Origin: JBCCMA01 sp045107005
GTDB taxonomy: Bacteria > Pseudomonadota > Gammaproteobacteria > Steroidobacterales > JBCCMA01
Direction: 5' to 3'
Length of the DNA: 64,000 nucleotides
Assembly: GCA_045107005.1 (NCBI GenBank)
Contig: JBGCFP010000003.1
Span: 1 to 64,000, forward strand
The notes under the pieces were generated by a model that saw nothing but the letters and a program-made list of their open reading frames with translations, was not told where the DNA came from and did no database searches. Within the stretch, counting starts at the first letter, position 1. The number at the start of each line of letters is the position of its first letter. Made by a program: the position numbers and the translations under genes. Below are positions 26,208 through 35,097 of this stretch, one piece after another.

Positions 26208-27371
26208 TCAAAGTCTTGACTCGTCACTGAACCAACGTGATGTTAGCGTCAGCATGATGGCGGCGGCGACCAGTGTGCTGATCGATACGCTCGCGATGGT
26301 GATCAGGCTGGCCGTTCCCTCCAGGAAAATATCCCGCAGCAGCAGCGTTTGGCCCGTCAACGGCATGGACGTCGTCAGCCCGCCGAATTCCACGTTGCCA
26401 ATCATCAGTGAGCCTGCGACGGCTACCGGAAGAAACATCGTCAGCTGTCCGTAGATGCCGGCTTCGCGGTAGGTCTTGGCGCGCGATGCCATCATCATCT
26501 GCAACGCCACGGCGAACAGCGCGAGCGGTGCCAGGGTGATCGCTCCGAGCGCGATGCTTTGCGGATCCAGATGCAAGCGCAACCCCAGGTCAGCCAGCGC
26601 CACGCGGTTGAGCAAGATACCGCCGACCACGATGGTCACGGTGGACACCACTACGCTCACCGCGCTGCATGCGACCCATTTGCCCAGCGTCAACGCCATC
26701 GGCGACAGCGGCTGCGCGAGCAAAGGCTCCAGCGAATGGCGTTCGCGTTCGCCCGCCACTGAATCGGCCGTCATGAAAGCACCGCTGACAAATCCCGCGA
26801 TGAGAAATACGTAGATCAACGCGTTGGTGATGTTCGCCGACTTGCCACCAGCCGTTGACAGATCAAACGTCTGCGCAGTCAGCGTTTGAATTCGAACTGG
26901 CGACACGCCCTCGGCGATCAGTCGAGAACGCGTGACGTTCTGCCCAAAGCCTTCGATCTGCCTTTGTAACGATTGAGCCTGAGCTTGCGCAATCGGGTCC
27001 TTGAAGTTGCCGTAGATGCTCAAGTTCACGCGATCACGACGCAAGTAGCGAGCGGCGTAGTCGGTCGGGATGCTCAACATGACGGATGCATCTGTGCCGA
27101 GCATGGCGCGCGCGGCCTGGGCGTCGATGGCATTGACCAGATCCATGCCGTTTTGCTCCAGATGCGTAACCAGTGTCGGCGCGTTGGCGGCACCGACGAC
27201 GGCGACTTTCAGATCGTCTTCGCTGGCCGCTTCAACGGCCAGGTTGTTTAGCATCAGATACAGAAAAGCGGGCCCGAACACGGCAAACGCCAGTGAGACT
27301 CCGATGCTGCGTCGGTCGCGAAACGCGTCCAGCCATTCTTTGTGCAGCACGTTTAAAAATGCGTGGATCAT
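26208..27371 (-). CDS. natB: ABC transporter permease, NatB type
   Basis: Membrane subunit of 387 residues of the ABC-2 type. An N-terminal helix (SIGVSLAFAVFGPAFLYLM) is followed by a large extracytoplasmic loop, then a block of five or more helices from about residue 190 (ALIYVFLIAGFVSGAFMTAD). The motif ERERHSLEPLLAQPLSPMAL is the usual coupling segment of NatB/YhaP-like exporters. Directly downstream of the ATPase gene (15 bases). In the family, NatAB exports sodium or other small molecules; the cargo here is unknown. Confidence 0.85.
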   Translation of the reverse strand: MIHAFLNVLHKEWLDAFRDRRSIGVSLAFAVFGPAFLYLMLNNLAVEAASEDDLKVAVVGAANAPTLVTHLEQNGMDLVNAIDAQAARAMLGTDASVMLSIPTDYAARYLRRDRVNLSIYGNFKDPIAQAQAQSLQRQIEGFGQNVTRSRLIAEGVSPVRIQTLTAQTFDLSTAGGKSANITNALIYVFLIAGFVSGAFMTADSVAGERERHSLEPLLAQPLSPMALTLGKWVACSAVSVVVSTVTIVVGGILLNRVALADLGLRLHLDPQSIALGAITLAPLALFAVALQMMMASRAKTYREAGIYGQLTMFLPVAVAGSLMIGNVEFGGLTTSMPLTGQTLLLRDIFLEGTASLITIASVSISTLVAAAIMLTLTSRWFSDESRL

Positions 27372-27386
27372 GGATGAATACTCCGG

Positions 27387-28112
27387 TCAGGCTGCGTGCG
27401 ATTGCGTCAGCGAAATAAAGGCCTCTTCGAGGTTGGGCGCTTGCGTGGCTTGAATGAGCTCTGCGGGCGAGGCGCTTTGGACGACCTTGCCGGCGCTGAT
27501 CACAACCACTTGATCCGATAACTCCTCGACGTCCGCCATCGCGTGGCTGGACAGCAGCACGGTACGGCCCTCAGCCGCCATCGCCCGCAGCACCTTGCGC
27601 AGCAGTCGTACGCTGATGACGTCGAGGCCGCGCGTGGGTTCGTCAAGGATCACGTTGGCCGGTCGATGGATCAGCGCCCGGGACAGAGCAACTTTCATCC
27701 GCTGACCTTGAGAGAAACCCTCGGTGCGCCGATCCAGCAGCTCCCCCATTTGCAGCAGGTCGGCCACCCACGTCGTCGCCTCGCGCAGTTTGCCGCCACG
27801 TAGCCCGTGAAAGCGTGCGAAGTAGTGCATGTGCTCGCGCGCAGTCAGGCGCGGGTAGAGGCCGAAGGGATCGGGGAACACGCCGAGCTTTTGTCGCGCG
27901 GTCATCACGTCGTCAGCCACACGCACGTTGTCGATAACGACGTTGCCCTGGTCCGGTTGGAGCAGGCCGCAAAGCATGCGCAAGGTCGTGGTTTTGCCCG
28001 AGCCGTTGGCACCGAGCAGCGTCGTGATCGCGCCGTCGGCCGCTTCAAACGTAGCGCCGTTGACCGCGTTTACGCTGCCGAATGTTTTGTGCAGTGTTTG
28101 TGCTTGAATCAT
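27387..28112 (-). CDS. natA: ABC transporter ATP-binding protein, NatA type
   Basis: Nucleotide-binding subunit of 241 residues. Walker A GANGSGKTTTLRML near residue 34, signature GFSQGQRMKVALSRAL near 138, Walker B NVILDEPTRGLD with the catalytic Glu, and switch histidine in VLLSSHAMADVEE. The signature reads FSQGQ rather than LSGGQ, common in this subfamily. It lies 9 bases downstream of the hydrolase gene and 15 upstream of the permease, so the three form an operon. Confidence 0.92.
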   Translation of the reverse strand: MIQAQTLHKTFGSVNAVNGATFEAADGAITTLLGANGSGKTTTLRMLCGLLQPDQGNVVIDNVRVADDVMTARQKLGVFPDPFGLYPRLTAREHMHYFARFHGLRGGKLREATTWVADLLQMGELLDRRTEGFSQGQRMKVALSRALIHRPANVILDEPTRGLDVISVRLLRKVLRAMAAEGRTVLLSSHAMADVEELSDQVVVISAGKVVQSASPAELIQATQAPNLEEAFISLTQSHAA

Positions 28113-28121
28113 GTCGTTCTC

Positions 28122-29579
28122 TTATGGGTTGGGGCCGGCCAGGGTGAGCAGATACGGAGCTTGGCCCACGCGATTGAGGCAACTGTCGTCCAGCGCTTGC
28201 GGGTCGGTGGTCTCCAGAAACTCACTGATTAGTGTCGGTGCGCAGCTGTAGCCGCTGGTGATGTGTCCGTTGTGCTCGGCAATCAGGTGCTTCGATCGAC
28301 TCAGGCCGCGCGCGGCGATCTCGCCGTAGTCAGGCGGCGTGACGGGATCGAGCGCGCCCGACAGCAACAGCGCAGGGACATCGGATACGACGTCGGCGGC
28401 GTAGTTGTCGTCAATGCTCGCCGACGGCCAGACCCGGCAAGCGTCGCGCCAAAACGACAGGTCGGTTAGATTAAAGGCCGTGGGCGACGCCAGTTCGTTC
28501 TGGCCCAGAGAGCGCGGAATCTCTTCGGCGCACATCACCGACAGCATGGTGCCCAGTGAGATCCCTTCGCTAATGCTGCCGCCGACGTCGCCGAGCGCCT
28601 TCCAGGGCCGATCGTTCCCGCGTGCGAACTCGCTGATCACGTAGGGAATCCATGCGGTCGAGTCGCGACCGTAAAGCCCGTTGCGCAGCGCGTTCATGAA
28701 GATGGATGCGTCAACGGTAAACGTTTCACCATTGATCGTCACGGCGCGGGGGTTGGCGCCAAGATCCTCGACAATCGCATCGAGGTCGTCGCGCAGCGTG
28801 TCGAAGCGTGCCCGGCAGATCGGGTCGCTCTCACAGGCCGTGAGCAATCGATTCAGTGATTCGCCCGCTGAGAGTTTGGCGCGTGCCACGAACGCGGTGT
28901 TGGGTGCCGCGACGGCATCGAGAATCACGCTGCGCACCGTATGCTCGTATTTGCGCAGATACAGCAGGGCAGCGCGGGTGCCGTAAGAACCGCCCCAAAG
29001 GTTGATTTTTTCGTGACCAAGAGCGTTACGTACGGCGTGCAAATCGTCGATGAACGCGTCGGAATGAAACCAGCGCGGATCGTTGTCGGTTTGTGCCAGG
29101 CAGGCCTTTGCTACCGCGTCACCGGCCGCGTTGGGGTCGCTTGGCATCATGCAGTTGAACGGCGCAGAGCGTCCGGTGCCGCGCTGATCAACGAGTATGA
29201 CTTCGCGGCCGCGTCGCGCTTTACTGAGCACGGTTTCCACCAGTCGCCCCTGATCGCTGGCGGCTTGCCCAGGCCCCCCCGCGAGCAGATAAAGCGGCGC
29301 CGCGCTCGCTTGTCCGCCGCTGGGCGGAATCACCGCGACAAACAGTTCGAATGTTTCACTATCCGTTTGCGACCAGTCGAAAGGCACGCTCAACGTTGTG
29401 CATTTCGCCTGCGCTTCGATGCCATCAATATGGCAAGGTGAAAAGTCGACGGCTGCGCTGGTGTCGCCGTGGGCGGCAGGCAGGCCGATACTGACGAGAT
29501 AGATGATCAGCAGACAAAAGTAGACAGCGCTCATCAACAAACGAGAGGTTGGTAAACGCGAGGGCGTAGCGACAGTCAT
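28122..29579 (-). CDS. Secreted or membrane-anchored alpha/beta hydrolase (prolyl aminopeptidase/TAP-like)
   Basis: Hydrolase of 485 residues with an N-terminal hydrophobic segment (LLMSAVYFCLLIIYLVSIGL) that is a signal peptide or anchor. Catalytic features: oxyanion strand YLLAGGPGQAASD, nucleophile Ser198 in LWGGSYGTRAALLYL, acid in LLSGALDPVTPPDYG and His in EHNGHITSGYSC, the TAP-like C-terminal arrangement. Cysteine pairs in the cap (CESDPICRARF) suggest an extracytoplasmic location. GGAG lies ten bases before the chosen ATG. Being operonic with a NatAB exporter is a recurrent context, but the link is not explained. Confidence 0.85.
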   Translation of the reverse strand: MTVATPSRLPTSRLLMSAVYFCLLIIYLVSIGLPAAHGDTSAAVDFSPCHIDGIEAQAKCTTLSVPFDWSQTDSETFELFVAVIPPSGGQASAAPLYLLAGGPGQAASDQGRLVETVLSKARRGREVILVDQRGTGRSAPFNCMMPSDPNAAGDAVAKACLAQTDNDPRWFHSDAFIDDLHAVRNALGHEKINLWGGSYGTRAALLYLRKYEHTVRSVILDAVAAPNTAFVARAKLSAGESLNRLLTACESDPICRARFDTLRDDLDAIVEDLGANPRAVTINGETFTVDASIFMNALRNGLYGRDSTAWIPYVISEFARGNDRPWKALGDVGGSISEGISLGTMLSVMCAEEIPRSLGQNELASPTAFNLTDLSFWRDACRVWPSASIDDNYAADVVSDVPALLLSGALDPVTPPDYGEIAARGLSRSKHLIAEHNGHITSGYSCAPTLISEFLETTDPQALDDSCLNRVGQAPYLLTLAGPNP

Positions 29580-29653
29580 GATGGGCGTGCTCCGTGGTGA
29601 GTGCATGGTTCAGTAGTCGCATGCCCGGAGCGTTCGTTACACGTTGCGCAAAA

Positions 29654-30244
29654 TTATTTTTCGTTTCCCTCGAATTCATTGATGCGCGCGTCGATCAGAA
29701 TCAGGTCGCGCTTGCAACGGTTCGTCATCCGCCCGCCGTAGATAATGGTCAGCAGCGCGAGCAGGCTGACACTGATCAGTAGAGTCACTCTTACCGGTTC
29801 CGAAAATCCTGCAGAAAAACCGTCGTCGACAGCCAGAAATGCAAACGCCAGGCCGAGCAAGAGGCAGATGGGCGTGCCCCAGAAGTAGTAGCGTGCGAGT
29901 TTCAGATTCATGAGCGTCCGTTTGCGCTGCAGCTTCAGAAGATCAATTGGCGCGTCGGACAGCGCATGCCACAAGCCCGCCCGCCAGCGCCAGGTCCACG
30001 CTTGTACACCGACAGCCACAACGCTAAGGCCAACGGGAAACCAGTACCGATCGCCAAAAACGCCCCACACTGTGTAAATCGCCATCATGATCAGAGCCCC
30101 GATTGTGCCAACCAACTCTACGGCGAGCAGTTGCCACATGCGTGCACGGCTTTTGCGCACACTGTTGATCAGATCGTCAACATCGGGGGCTGCCGTATCC
30201 TGCCACAGCGACTTGAGATCGAGGTCGTCGTTACTTGCGTTCAT
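29654..30244 (-). CDS. Membrane protein coupled to the ECF sigma factor, possible anti-sigma factor
   Basis: A 196-residue protein with a soluble N-terminus (LDLKSLWQDTAAPDVDDLIN) and four predicted membrane helices (LLAVELVGTIGALIMMAIY; WFPVGLSVVAVGVQAW; GTPICLLLGLAFAFLAV; VTLLISVSLLALLTIIY). Its start overlaps the sigma-factor stop by four bases (ATGA), the arrangement typical of sigma/anti-sigma pairs. No zinc-finger anti-sigma motif (HxxxCxxC) is present, so the role is inferred from context only. Confidence 0.7.
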   Translation of the reverse strand: MNASNDDLDLKSLWQDTAAPDVDDLINSVRKSRARMWQLLAVELVGTIGALIMMAIYTVWGVFGDRYWFPVGLSVVAVGVQAWTWRWRAGLWHALSDAPIDLLKLQRKRTLMNLKLARYYFWGTPICLLLGLAFAFLAVDDGFSAGFSEPVRVTLLISVSLLALLTIIYGGRMTNRCKRDLILIDARINEFEGNEK

Positions 30245-30753
30245 GTCACGTTACCAAGCTGTTTTTTCAGATGGGTTTTGCCGCGGGTCAGGCGCACGCC
30301 TACGTTGTTTGCGGTCAGGCTCAACGCCTCGGCGATTTCGCCGTTGCTAAAGCCTTCAAGGTGCAAGGTCATAACGGGGCGAAGGCTCAAGGGCAGATCG
30401 CGGACGGCGTTGAGCAGCAGCGCCCGCCGATCGCGTTGATCGGCGTGTTCGTCGGGCGTGGGTTGCTCGTCAGCGAGCGTGTCGGACAGCGCGTCCGACA
30501 ACGGCGTCCACCGAGCGCGCGCGGCTTTGCGCACGTGACTGACGCTCACGTTGTGGGCAATGCGGGCAATGAAAGTCTTCTCACTGCTGTCGCCGCGAAA
30601 TGAAGGCAGAGCACGCCACAGGGCCAGCGCGGTTTCTTGAACGAGCTCAGCGACCAGCGCCGGGCGTCGTTCGTAGGAATACGCGATGCGTTCGATCATG
30701 GCGCCGTGGTCGTCGAGCCACGCGCGCAGCGTGCTGTCACGATTCACTGCCAT
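30241..30753 (-). CDS. ECF-type RNA polymerase sigma factor
   Basis: Extracytoplasmic-function sigma factor of 170 residues. Region 2 is seen in LVQETALALWRALPSFRGDS and KTFIARIAHNVSVSHVRKA, region 4 in LSLRPVMTLHLEGFSNGEIA and LTANNVGVRLTRGKTHLKKQ. A short acidic linker (LADEQPTPDEHADQRD) joins them. It lies 46 bases downstream of the photolyase gene on the same strand and is coupled to a membrane protein, so activity is probably controlled at the membrane. Target promoters are unknown. Confidence 0.9.
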   Translation of the reverse strand: MAVNRDSTLRAWLDDHGAMIERIAYSYERRPALVAELVQETALALWRALPSFRGDSSEKTFIARIAHNVSVSHVRKAARARWTPLSDALSDTLADEQPTPDEHADQRDRRALLLNAVRDLPLSLRPVMTLHLEGFSNGEIAEALSLTANNVGVRLTRGKTHLKKQLGNVT

Positions 30754-30799
30754 TACCTAACAGTCGCAGGCTCGGCCGAATCATTACAGCGGGCCGGAA

Positions 30800-32239
30800 C
30801 TACTTGATTTGCTTGTAGGCATCGAGTGCCCGCTGGCGTGTTTCCTTTAAATCAACGATCGCCCGTGGATAGGTTTGGCCCAGAATGACACCGGAGCCTT
30901 TCAGGATCTCGGCGGGTGCCGATGACGGATCGTGGATGTATTTTTTGGGTAGATCGGCAATCTCGGGCACCCACCGACGCAGATAGTGGCCCTCAGGGTC
31001 AAACTTCGCGGACTGCGTCACGGGGTTGAAAATTCGAAAGTAAGGTGCTGCGTCTGCGCCGGAGCCCGCAACCCACTGCCAGCCCGCTGCGTTGCTCGCC
31101 AGATCGGCGTCCACCAGCGTGTCCCAAAACCAGTCTTCGCCGTCACGCCAGTGCACCAGCACGTTCTTGATCAACAGCGATGCGACGATCATGCGTACCC
31201 GGTTGTGCATCCAGCCGGTGTGCCACAGCTGGCGCATGCCGGCGTCCACAATCGGGATCCCGGTTTGCCCGGTCTCCCACGCGCGCAGTGATTTGCCGTC
31301 GCGGCGCCACGGAAACGACCGGAATTTTTCCTTGAACGGGGCGTCCGGCAGCGTCGGCCAGTGATGCAGCAGGTGATAAGAAAACTCGCGCCAGCCAATT
31401 TCACTTAAGAACACGTCAGCGCCAGCCTGATTCGCACTGCTGCGAGTGATCGCGTCGTGCACCGCGTGCCAGACCTGACGTGGCGACAGCTCGCCAAAAT
31501 GCAGGTGGGGCGACAGCATCGAGGTGCCGTGGACCGCCGGCAGATCACGACCTTCCTTGTAGTTGGCGACTGGCCCGTCAACAAAAGCCTCCAGTCGTTC
31601 CCAGGCACCGGTTTCGCCCGGCGTCCACGTGTCGCGCAAACCGCTGGCCCAGTCGGGTCGTGTCGGCAGTAGCGCCCAGTCTTCCAGATTATCGGATGCT
31701 GGCTGCGAGTCGGCGAACGTTACCCTTTTGGGCGCCCCGATCGCCGCGTCCGGCGCCGGCTTCTTGCGGCAGGATTTCCAGAACGGCGTGAACACTTTGT
31801 ACGGATCGTCGTTGAGCGTGCGCACCGTTTCGGGTTCGAACAGCAACGTGCCGCGAAAACGTTTGGGCGTAATGTCAGCGTCTTGCAGCGTGTCGTGCAG
31901 CGTTTTTTCACCGAGCGTTGCGTAAGGCTCGTAAACTCGTGACCAGTACACGGCCGCCGCGTCACAGTCGATCGCCAGGTTGGCCACCGTTTCGTGCCAC
32001 ACGCCGTGGCGCAGGCGCAACGAGCCGCCAAGCTCGGCGAGGTCGTCGTTCAACCGGTTCAGCGAGTGATGCAGCCACCAGCGGCTGGCGCCGCCCATTT
32101 TCCAGTGCCCGGGCGTCTGATCATCCAGCACATACAGCGCGATCACCGGATGGCCGGACGTTGCCGCCGCGTGCCAGCCACGGTTGTCCGCCAACCGCAG
32201 ATCGTTGCGAAAACAAAACAGAACGGGCTGATTGCTCAA
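30800..32239 (-). CDS. phrB: Deoxyribodipyrimidine photolyase, class I CPD type
   Basis: Light-driven repair of cyclobutane pyrimidine dimers using FAD; 479 residues. The N-terminal antenna domain begins SNQPVLFCFRNDLRLADN. The FAD domain shows WREFSYHLLHHWPTLPD, GMRQLWHTGWMHNRVRMIVA, LLIKNVLVHWRDGEDWFWDT and DADLASNAAGWQWVAGSGAD, the standard class I signature. The start is taken as a TTG with GGAG nine bases upstream. An in-frame ATG 33 codons earlier would give an atypical N-terminus. The antenna chromophore (folate or deazaflavin) cannot be decided here. It heads a same-strand run with the ECF sigma factor. Confidence 0.94.
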   Translation of the reverse strand: MSNQPVLFCFRNDLRLADNRGWHAAATSGHPVIALYVLDDQTPGHWKMGGASRWWLHHSLNRLNDDLAELGGSLRLRHGVWHETVANLAIDCDAAAVYWSRVYEPYATLGEKTLHDTLQDADITPKRFRGTLLFEPETVRTLNDDPYKVFTPFWKSCRKKPAPDAAIGAPKRVTFADSQPASDNLEDWALLPTRPDWASGLRDTWTPGETGAWERLEAFVDGPVANYKEGRDLPAVHGTSMLSPHLHFGELSPRQVWHAVHDAITRSSANQAGADVFLSEIGWREFSYHLLHHWPTLPDAPFKEKFRSFPWRRDGKSLRAWETGQTGIPIVDAGMRQLWHTGWMHNRVRMIVASLLIKNVLVHWRDGEDWFWDTLVDADLASNAAGWQWVAGSGADAAPYFRIFNPVTQSAKFDPEGHYLRRWVPEIADLPKKYIHDPSSAPAEILKGSGVILGQTYPRAIVDLKETRQRALDAYKQIK

Positions 32240-32531
32240 ACGGGCATCTCCATGCGTGCAAGACAGGGCGCAAAGGCTACCACTAACCTCGCCGGTGCGG
32301 CAGGCCGCGTCCGTGCGCACAACCGTCGATACCATCACGCGCGCGTCTCAATGGCAGTCGGGCCCGCGTCAACGAGTCACAGCAGACTTTGGATTGGATC
32401 AAGCACGGCAGGATTGTGTTCGGTCGGTCCGTGGGGTCATACTGACAAAACAGGCACAGCCAACAAGAACAAAACAGTCGCCGCAAGGCGTCTGCGCGCC
32501 AAAAATCGCAATAAGAAGCCAGGAGCCGGCC

Positions 32532-34433
32532 ATGAATTCCCATCGTTTTCCCATTCTGATTCAGTGTTTTTCTTTCATGCTCTTCGCGCTGTCGATGTGC
32601 CCGGCGCAAGCCGATACCGTGCCCAACGGCGGGTCCATCAGCGGATTCCTCAATGCAGTGGATAACAGTGACTCGCATACGTTCGACGGTGTCGCCGGTC
32701 GGATCGGTCTGTTTTCCATTGGTGGTGATATTCCCGGCGGCGAGTTTTACTCAGTGTTTGATCCCACGGGCGTCCTGCTCACATCCGGATCCGGGCAACG
32801 ACTGGTCACATTACCCATGACCGGAAGCTACACCGTGGTGATCCAGAGTTTTCAAACCGACCGCACCGGCAACTACCGTTTCCATTTGGCCGTAGCGCCA
32901 GGTGCCAACGAGCACGGAGTGGTCGCCAACGGCTCTTCGCTGCCCCAGTCGCTGGATGTCGAAGGGGATATCGACAGTTTTGTATTCGACGGTACAGCAG
33001 GACAGTCCGGGGTCGTCTCGATTAGTGGCGATGTGTCCGGTGGCGAGTTTTTCACCATCGTGAATCCTGACGGAACCTCGTTGACGTCCGGTTCGTCGCA
33101 GCGCAATGTCACGCTGCCACAAAGCGGGATCTACACCGTGCTGGTGCAGAGCTTCCAGAGCAGTCGCATCGGTGACTATCGTTTTCACCTGGCGCTTGCC
33201 CTTGGCGCGAACGAGCATGGCGTTGTGCCCAATGGCTCGTCCGTCACGCAAGTCCTTGACGTCGGTGGCGACATTGACAGCTTCACGTTTGACGGCATTG
33301 CCGGCCAGGCCGGGTTGACGTCGATCAGTGGCGACGTATCGGGCGGCGAGTTTTACACCGTCTTTAATCCGGATGCGACGACGCTAACGTCGGGGTCGGC
33401 GCAGCGTTTGATCACGCTGCCGCAAACCGGCACCTACACGGTGGTCGTGCAGAGTTTCCAGACGAGCCGCATCGGCAGCTATCGCTTTCATCTGGCGCTG
33501 GCGCCAACGGCAAGCGAGCACGGCGTGGTCCAGAACGGCGGGTCCGTCATTGAGGAGTTAGACGTCGATGGCGACATCGACAGTTACACGTTTGACGCAC
33601 AGGCCGGCCAGGGCGGCGTGGTGTCGATTAGCGGTGGCGTCTCGGGCGGGCAGTTTTACTATCTCTTTGCACCGGACAGTTCATTGGTCACCAGCGGTTC
33701 GGCACAGCGAGTGATTGCGCTGGAGCAAACGGGAACGTATACCGTGGTCGTATCGAGTTTTCAGACCAGCGGCACCGGTCCCTACGAATGGCATCTGGCG
33801 TTGGCGCCTGGCGCCAACGAGCATGGATTGATCCCGAGCAATGCCTCGGCGACACAAAACCTTGATGACGACGGTGAGATCGACAGCTTCACGCTAAACG
33901 GTTTTGCCGGCGCCGATGGAGTGCTGACGTTGACCAGCCTTAGCGGGACCGGCAAGTTCATGCGTGTCTTTGGCCCCGATGGCAGCAACCTTGGTAACAG
34001 TTCCAGCCAGGTTTCGCTTGTCGACATGGCGCCCGGTATTCACACCGTCGTTGTGCGCAGTTTCCAGACCAGCGGCACCGGCGACTACCTGCTGGACTGG
34101 TCCGTCGACTGCGCTTCGTCCGGCGACAGCGACGGCGACGGTGTACCGGACGCGTGTGACAACTGCACCGTGGTTGCCAATGCGCTGCAGGAAGACTCTG
34201 ACAATGACGGCTTTGGCAACCAGTGTGATGCCGATTTCAATCAGGATTGCGTCGTTAACGTCCAGGATCTGGGCTTCCTGCGTTCCGTCTTTTTCACCAA
34301 CGATCCGGATGCCGACCTCAACAGCGATGGCGTGGTCAACATCATTGATTTGGGTGTGCTCAGAACGCTGTTTTTTATGCCACCCGGACCGTCGGCGACG
34401 GGTCAGTGTTCGAGGGCCGGACCTGTCCGGTGA
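32532..34433 (+). CDS. Secreted five-repeat (PPC-like) protein with C-terminal TSP3/dockerin-like module
   Basis: A 633-residue exported protein; AGGAG six bases before the ATG and signal peptide MNSHRFPILIQCFSFMLFAL. Residues about 25-530 are five tandem beta-sandwich units resembling bacterial pre-peptidase C-terminal (PPC) domains. Each has the form ANEHGVV-NGSS-LDVDGDIDSFTFDG...VSGGEFYTVF...LTSGSAQR-ITLPQTGTYTVVVQSFQ. The period is exactly 303 bases (101 residues) across four successive junctions. Residues 532-633 form the TSP3 repeat (GDSDGDGVPDACDNC) and two dockerin-like loops with the tail MPPGPSATGQC. No catalytic domain is present, so it is likely structural or binding. Divergent from phrB. 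Confidence 0.85.
   Translation: MNSHRFPILIQCFSFMLFALSMCPAQADTVPNGGSISGFLNAVDNSDSHTFDGVAGRIGLFSIGGDIPGGEFYSVFDPTGVLLTSGSGQRLVTLPMTGSYTVVIQSFQTDRTGNYRFHLAVAPGANEHGVVANGSSLPQSLDVEGDIDSFVFDGTAGQSGVVSISGDVSGGEFFTIVNPDGTSLTSGSSQRNVTLPQSGIYTVLVQSFQSSRIGDYRFHLALALGANEHGVVPNGSSVTQVLDVGGDIDSFTFDGIAGQAGLTSISGDVSGGEFYTVFNPDATTLTSGSAQRLITLPQTGTYTVVVQSFQTSRIGSYRFHLALAPTASEHGVVQNGGSVIEELDVDGDIDSYTFDAQAGQGGVVSISGGVSGGQFYYLFAPDSSLVTSGSAQRVIALEQTGTYTVVVSSFQTSGTGPYEWHLALAPGANEHGLIPSNASATQNLDDDGEIDSFTLNGFAGADGVLTLTSLSGTGKFMRVFGPDGSNLGNSSSQVSLVDMAPGIHTVVVRSFQTSGTGDYLLDWSVDCASSGDSDGDGVPDACDNCTVVANALQEDSDNDGFGNQCDADFNQDCVVNVQDLGFLRSVFFTNDPDADLNSDGVVNIIDLGVLRTLFFMPPGPSATGQCSRAGPVR
32604..34118 (+). repeat. Five in-frame 303-base tandem repeats
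   Basis: Codons for the conserved ANEHG or ASEHG segment start at 32907, 33210, 33513 and 33816, a constant 303-base spacing. A diverged first unit precedes and the fifth is the most divergent. They code for the PPC-like units of the secreted protein. Confidence 0.9.
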
Positions 34434-34491
34434 CGTTAGGCCCGGAATTTCAGCGCATCGCCAGGCTTGTCAGTCTCAATGATTGGGCACG

Positions 34492-35097
34492 CTACCGCGT
34501 GCCTAGCAGGGACTCGCGAAACACTTCCCACGCGACCCGGCTGGGGTCGCGGCAGGCGTTCTCTTTGCATACGAACGAAATCTGCAGCGCCGAGCTACCG
34601 ATGTTCTCGGCGATGATGACGAAGTAGACCGCATCGGCGTTAATCATGCCCTCAACTATCAACACGTCGTGGTCGTCGATGATCAAGGGCGTCAACGTCA
34701 GGTCGGTGGCCCCGAGGTGCTCGAAATACGCCCGCATGGACATCAATTGATCGTCCACTGTTTTTTCGAATTCGCGGGTTTCGCCGTTGTAGACAACGCT
34801 CGATGTCGTCCTGCTCAGGAAGTAGCCATACCGGATCTTGGGGTTTTCCTTGCGCTGGATCTGCTTGAGGTCTTTGCGCCACCCGATACGGCGATAGGTC
34901 CCGGACCGGAGCCAGGAGTACGATTCCGGCAACAACACAATGCGGCTCATGTCAGCGACGACCTCCGTTGCAAAAACCTCGCCGATGCGAACTTCTTCCC
35001 AGTGTTCAGGATTGTCCGGGTCGAGCACGAGTTTTTTCGCGCTGACACTGGACGCCGCAAAGAAAAGTGCGCTCAGCACCAGTGCTCGACAGCGCAT
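34492..35097 (-). CDS. Small exported protein of unknown function, coupled to the S9 peptidase
   Basis: A 201-residue protein with signal peptide MRCRALVLSALFFAASSVSA. The mature part has no family I recognise: WEEVRIGEVFATEVVADMSR, then KIRYGYFLSRTTSSVVYNG, FEHLGATDLTLTPLIIDD and near the end QISFVCKENACRDPSRVAWE with two cysteines. Its ATG overlaps the stop of the upstream peptidase (TGATG), so both are made together. A periplasmic partner or chaperone of the peptidase is possible, but this rests on coupling only. Confidence 0.7.
   Translation of the reverse strand: MRCRALVLSALFFAASSVSAKKLVLDPDNPEHWEEVRIGEVFATEVVADMSRIVLLPESYSWLRSGTYRRIGWRKDLKQIQRKENPKIRYGYFLSRTTSSVVYNGETREFEKTVDDQLMSMRAYFEHLGATDLTLTPLIIDDHDVLIVEGMINADAVYFVIIAENIGSSALQISFVCKENACRDPSRVAWEVFRESLLGTR

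Noticed and set aside
32604..34118. Regular repeats considered as a CRISPR-like or satellite array
   Set aside because: The period is 303 bases, in frame, and encodes PPC-like beta-sandwich units; no short direct repeats with unique spacers.
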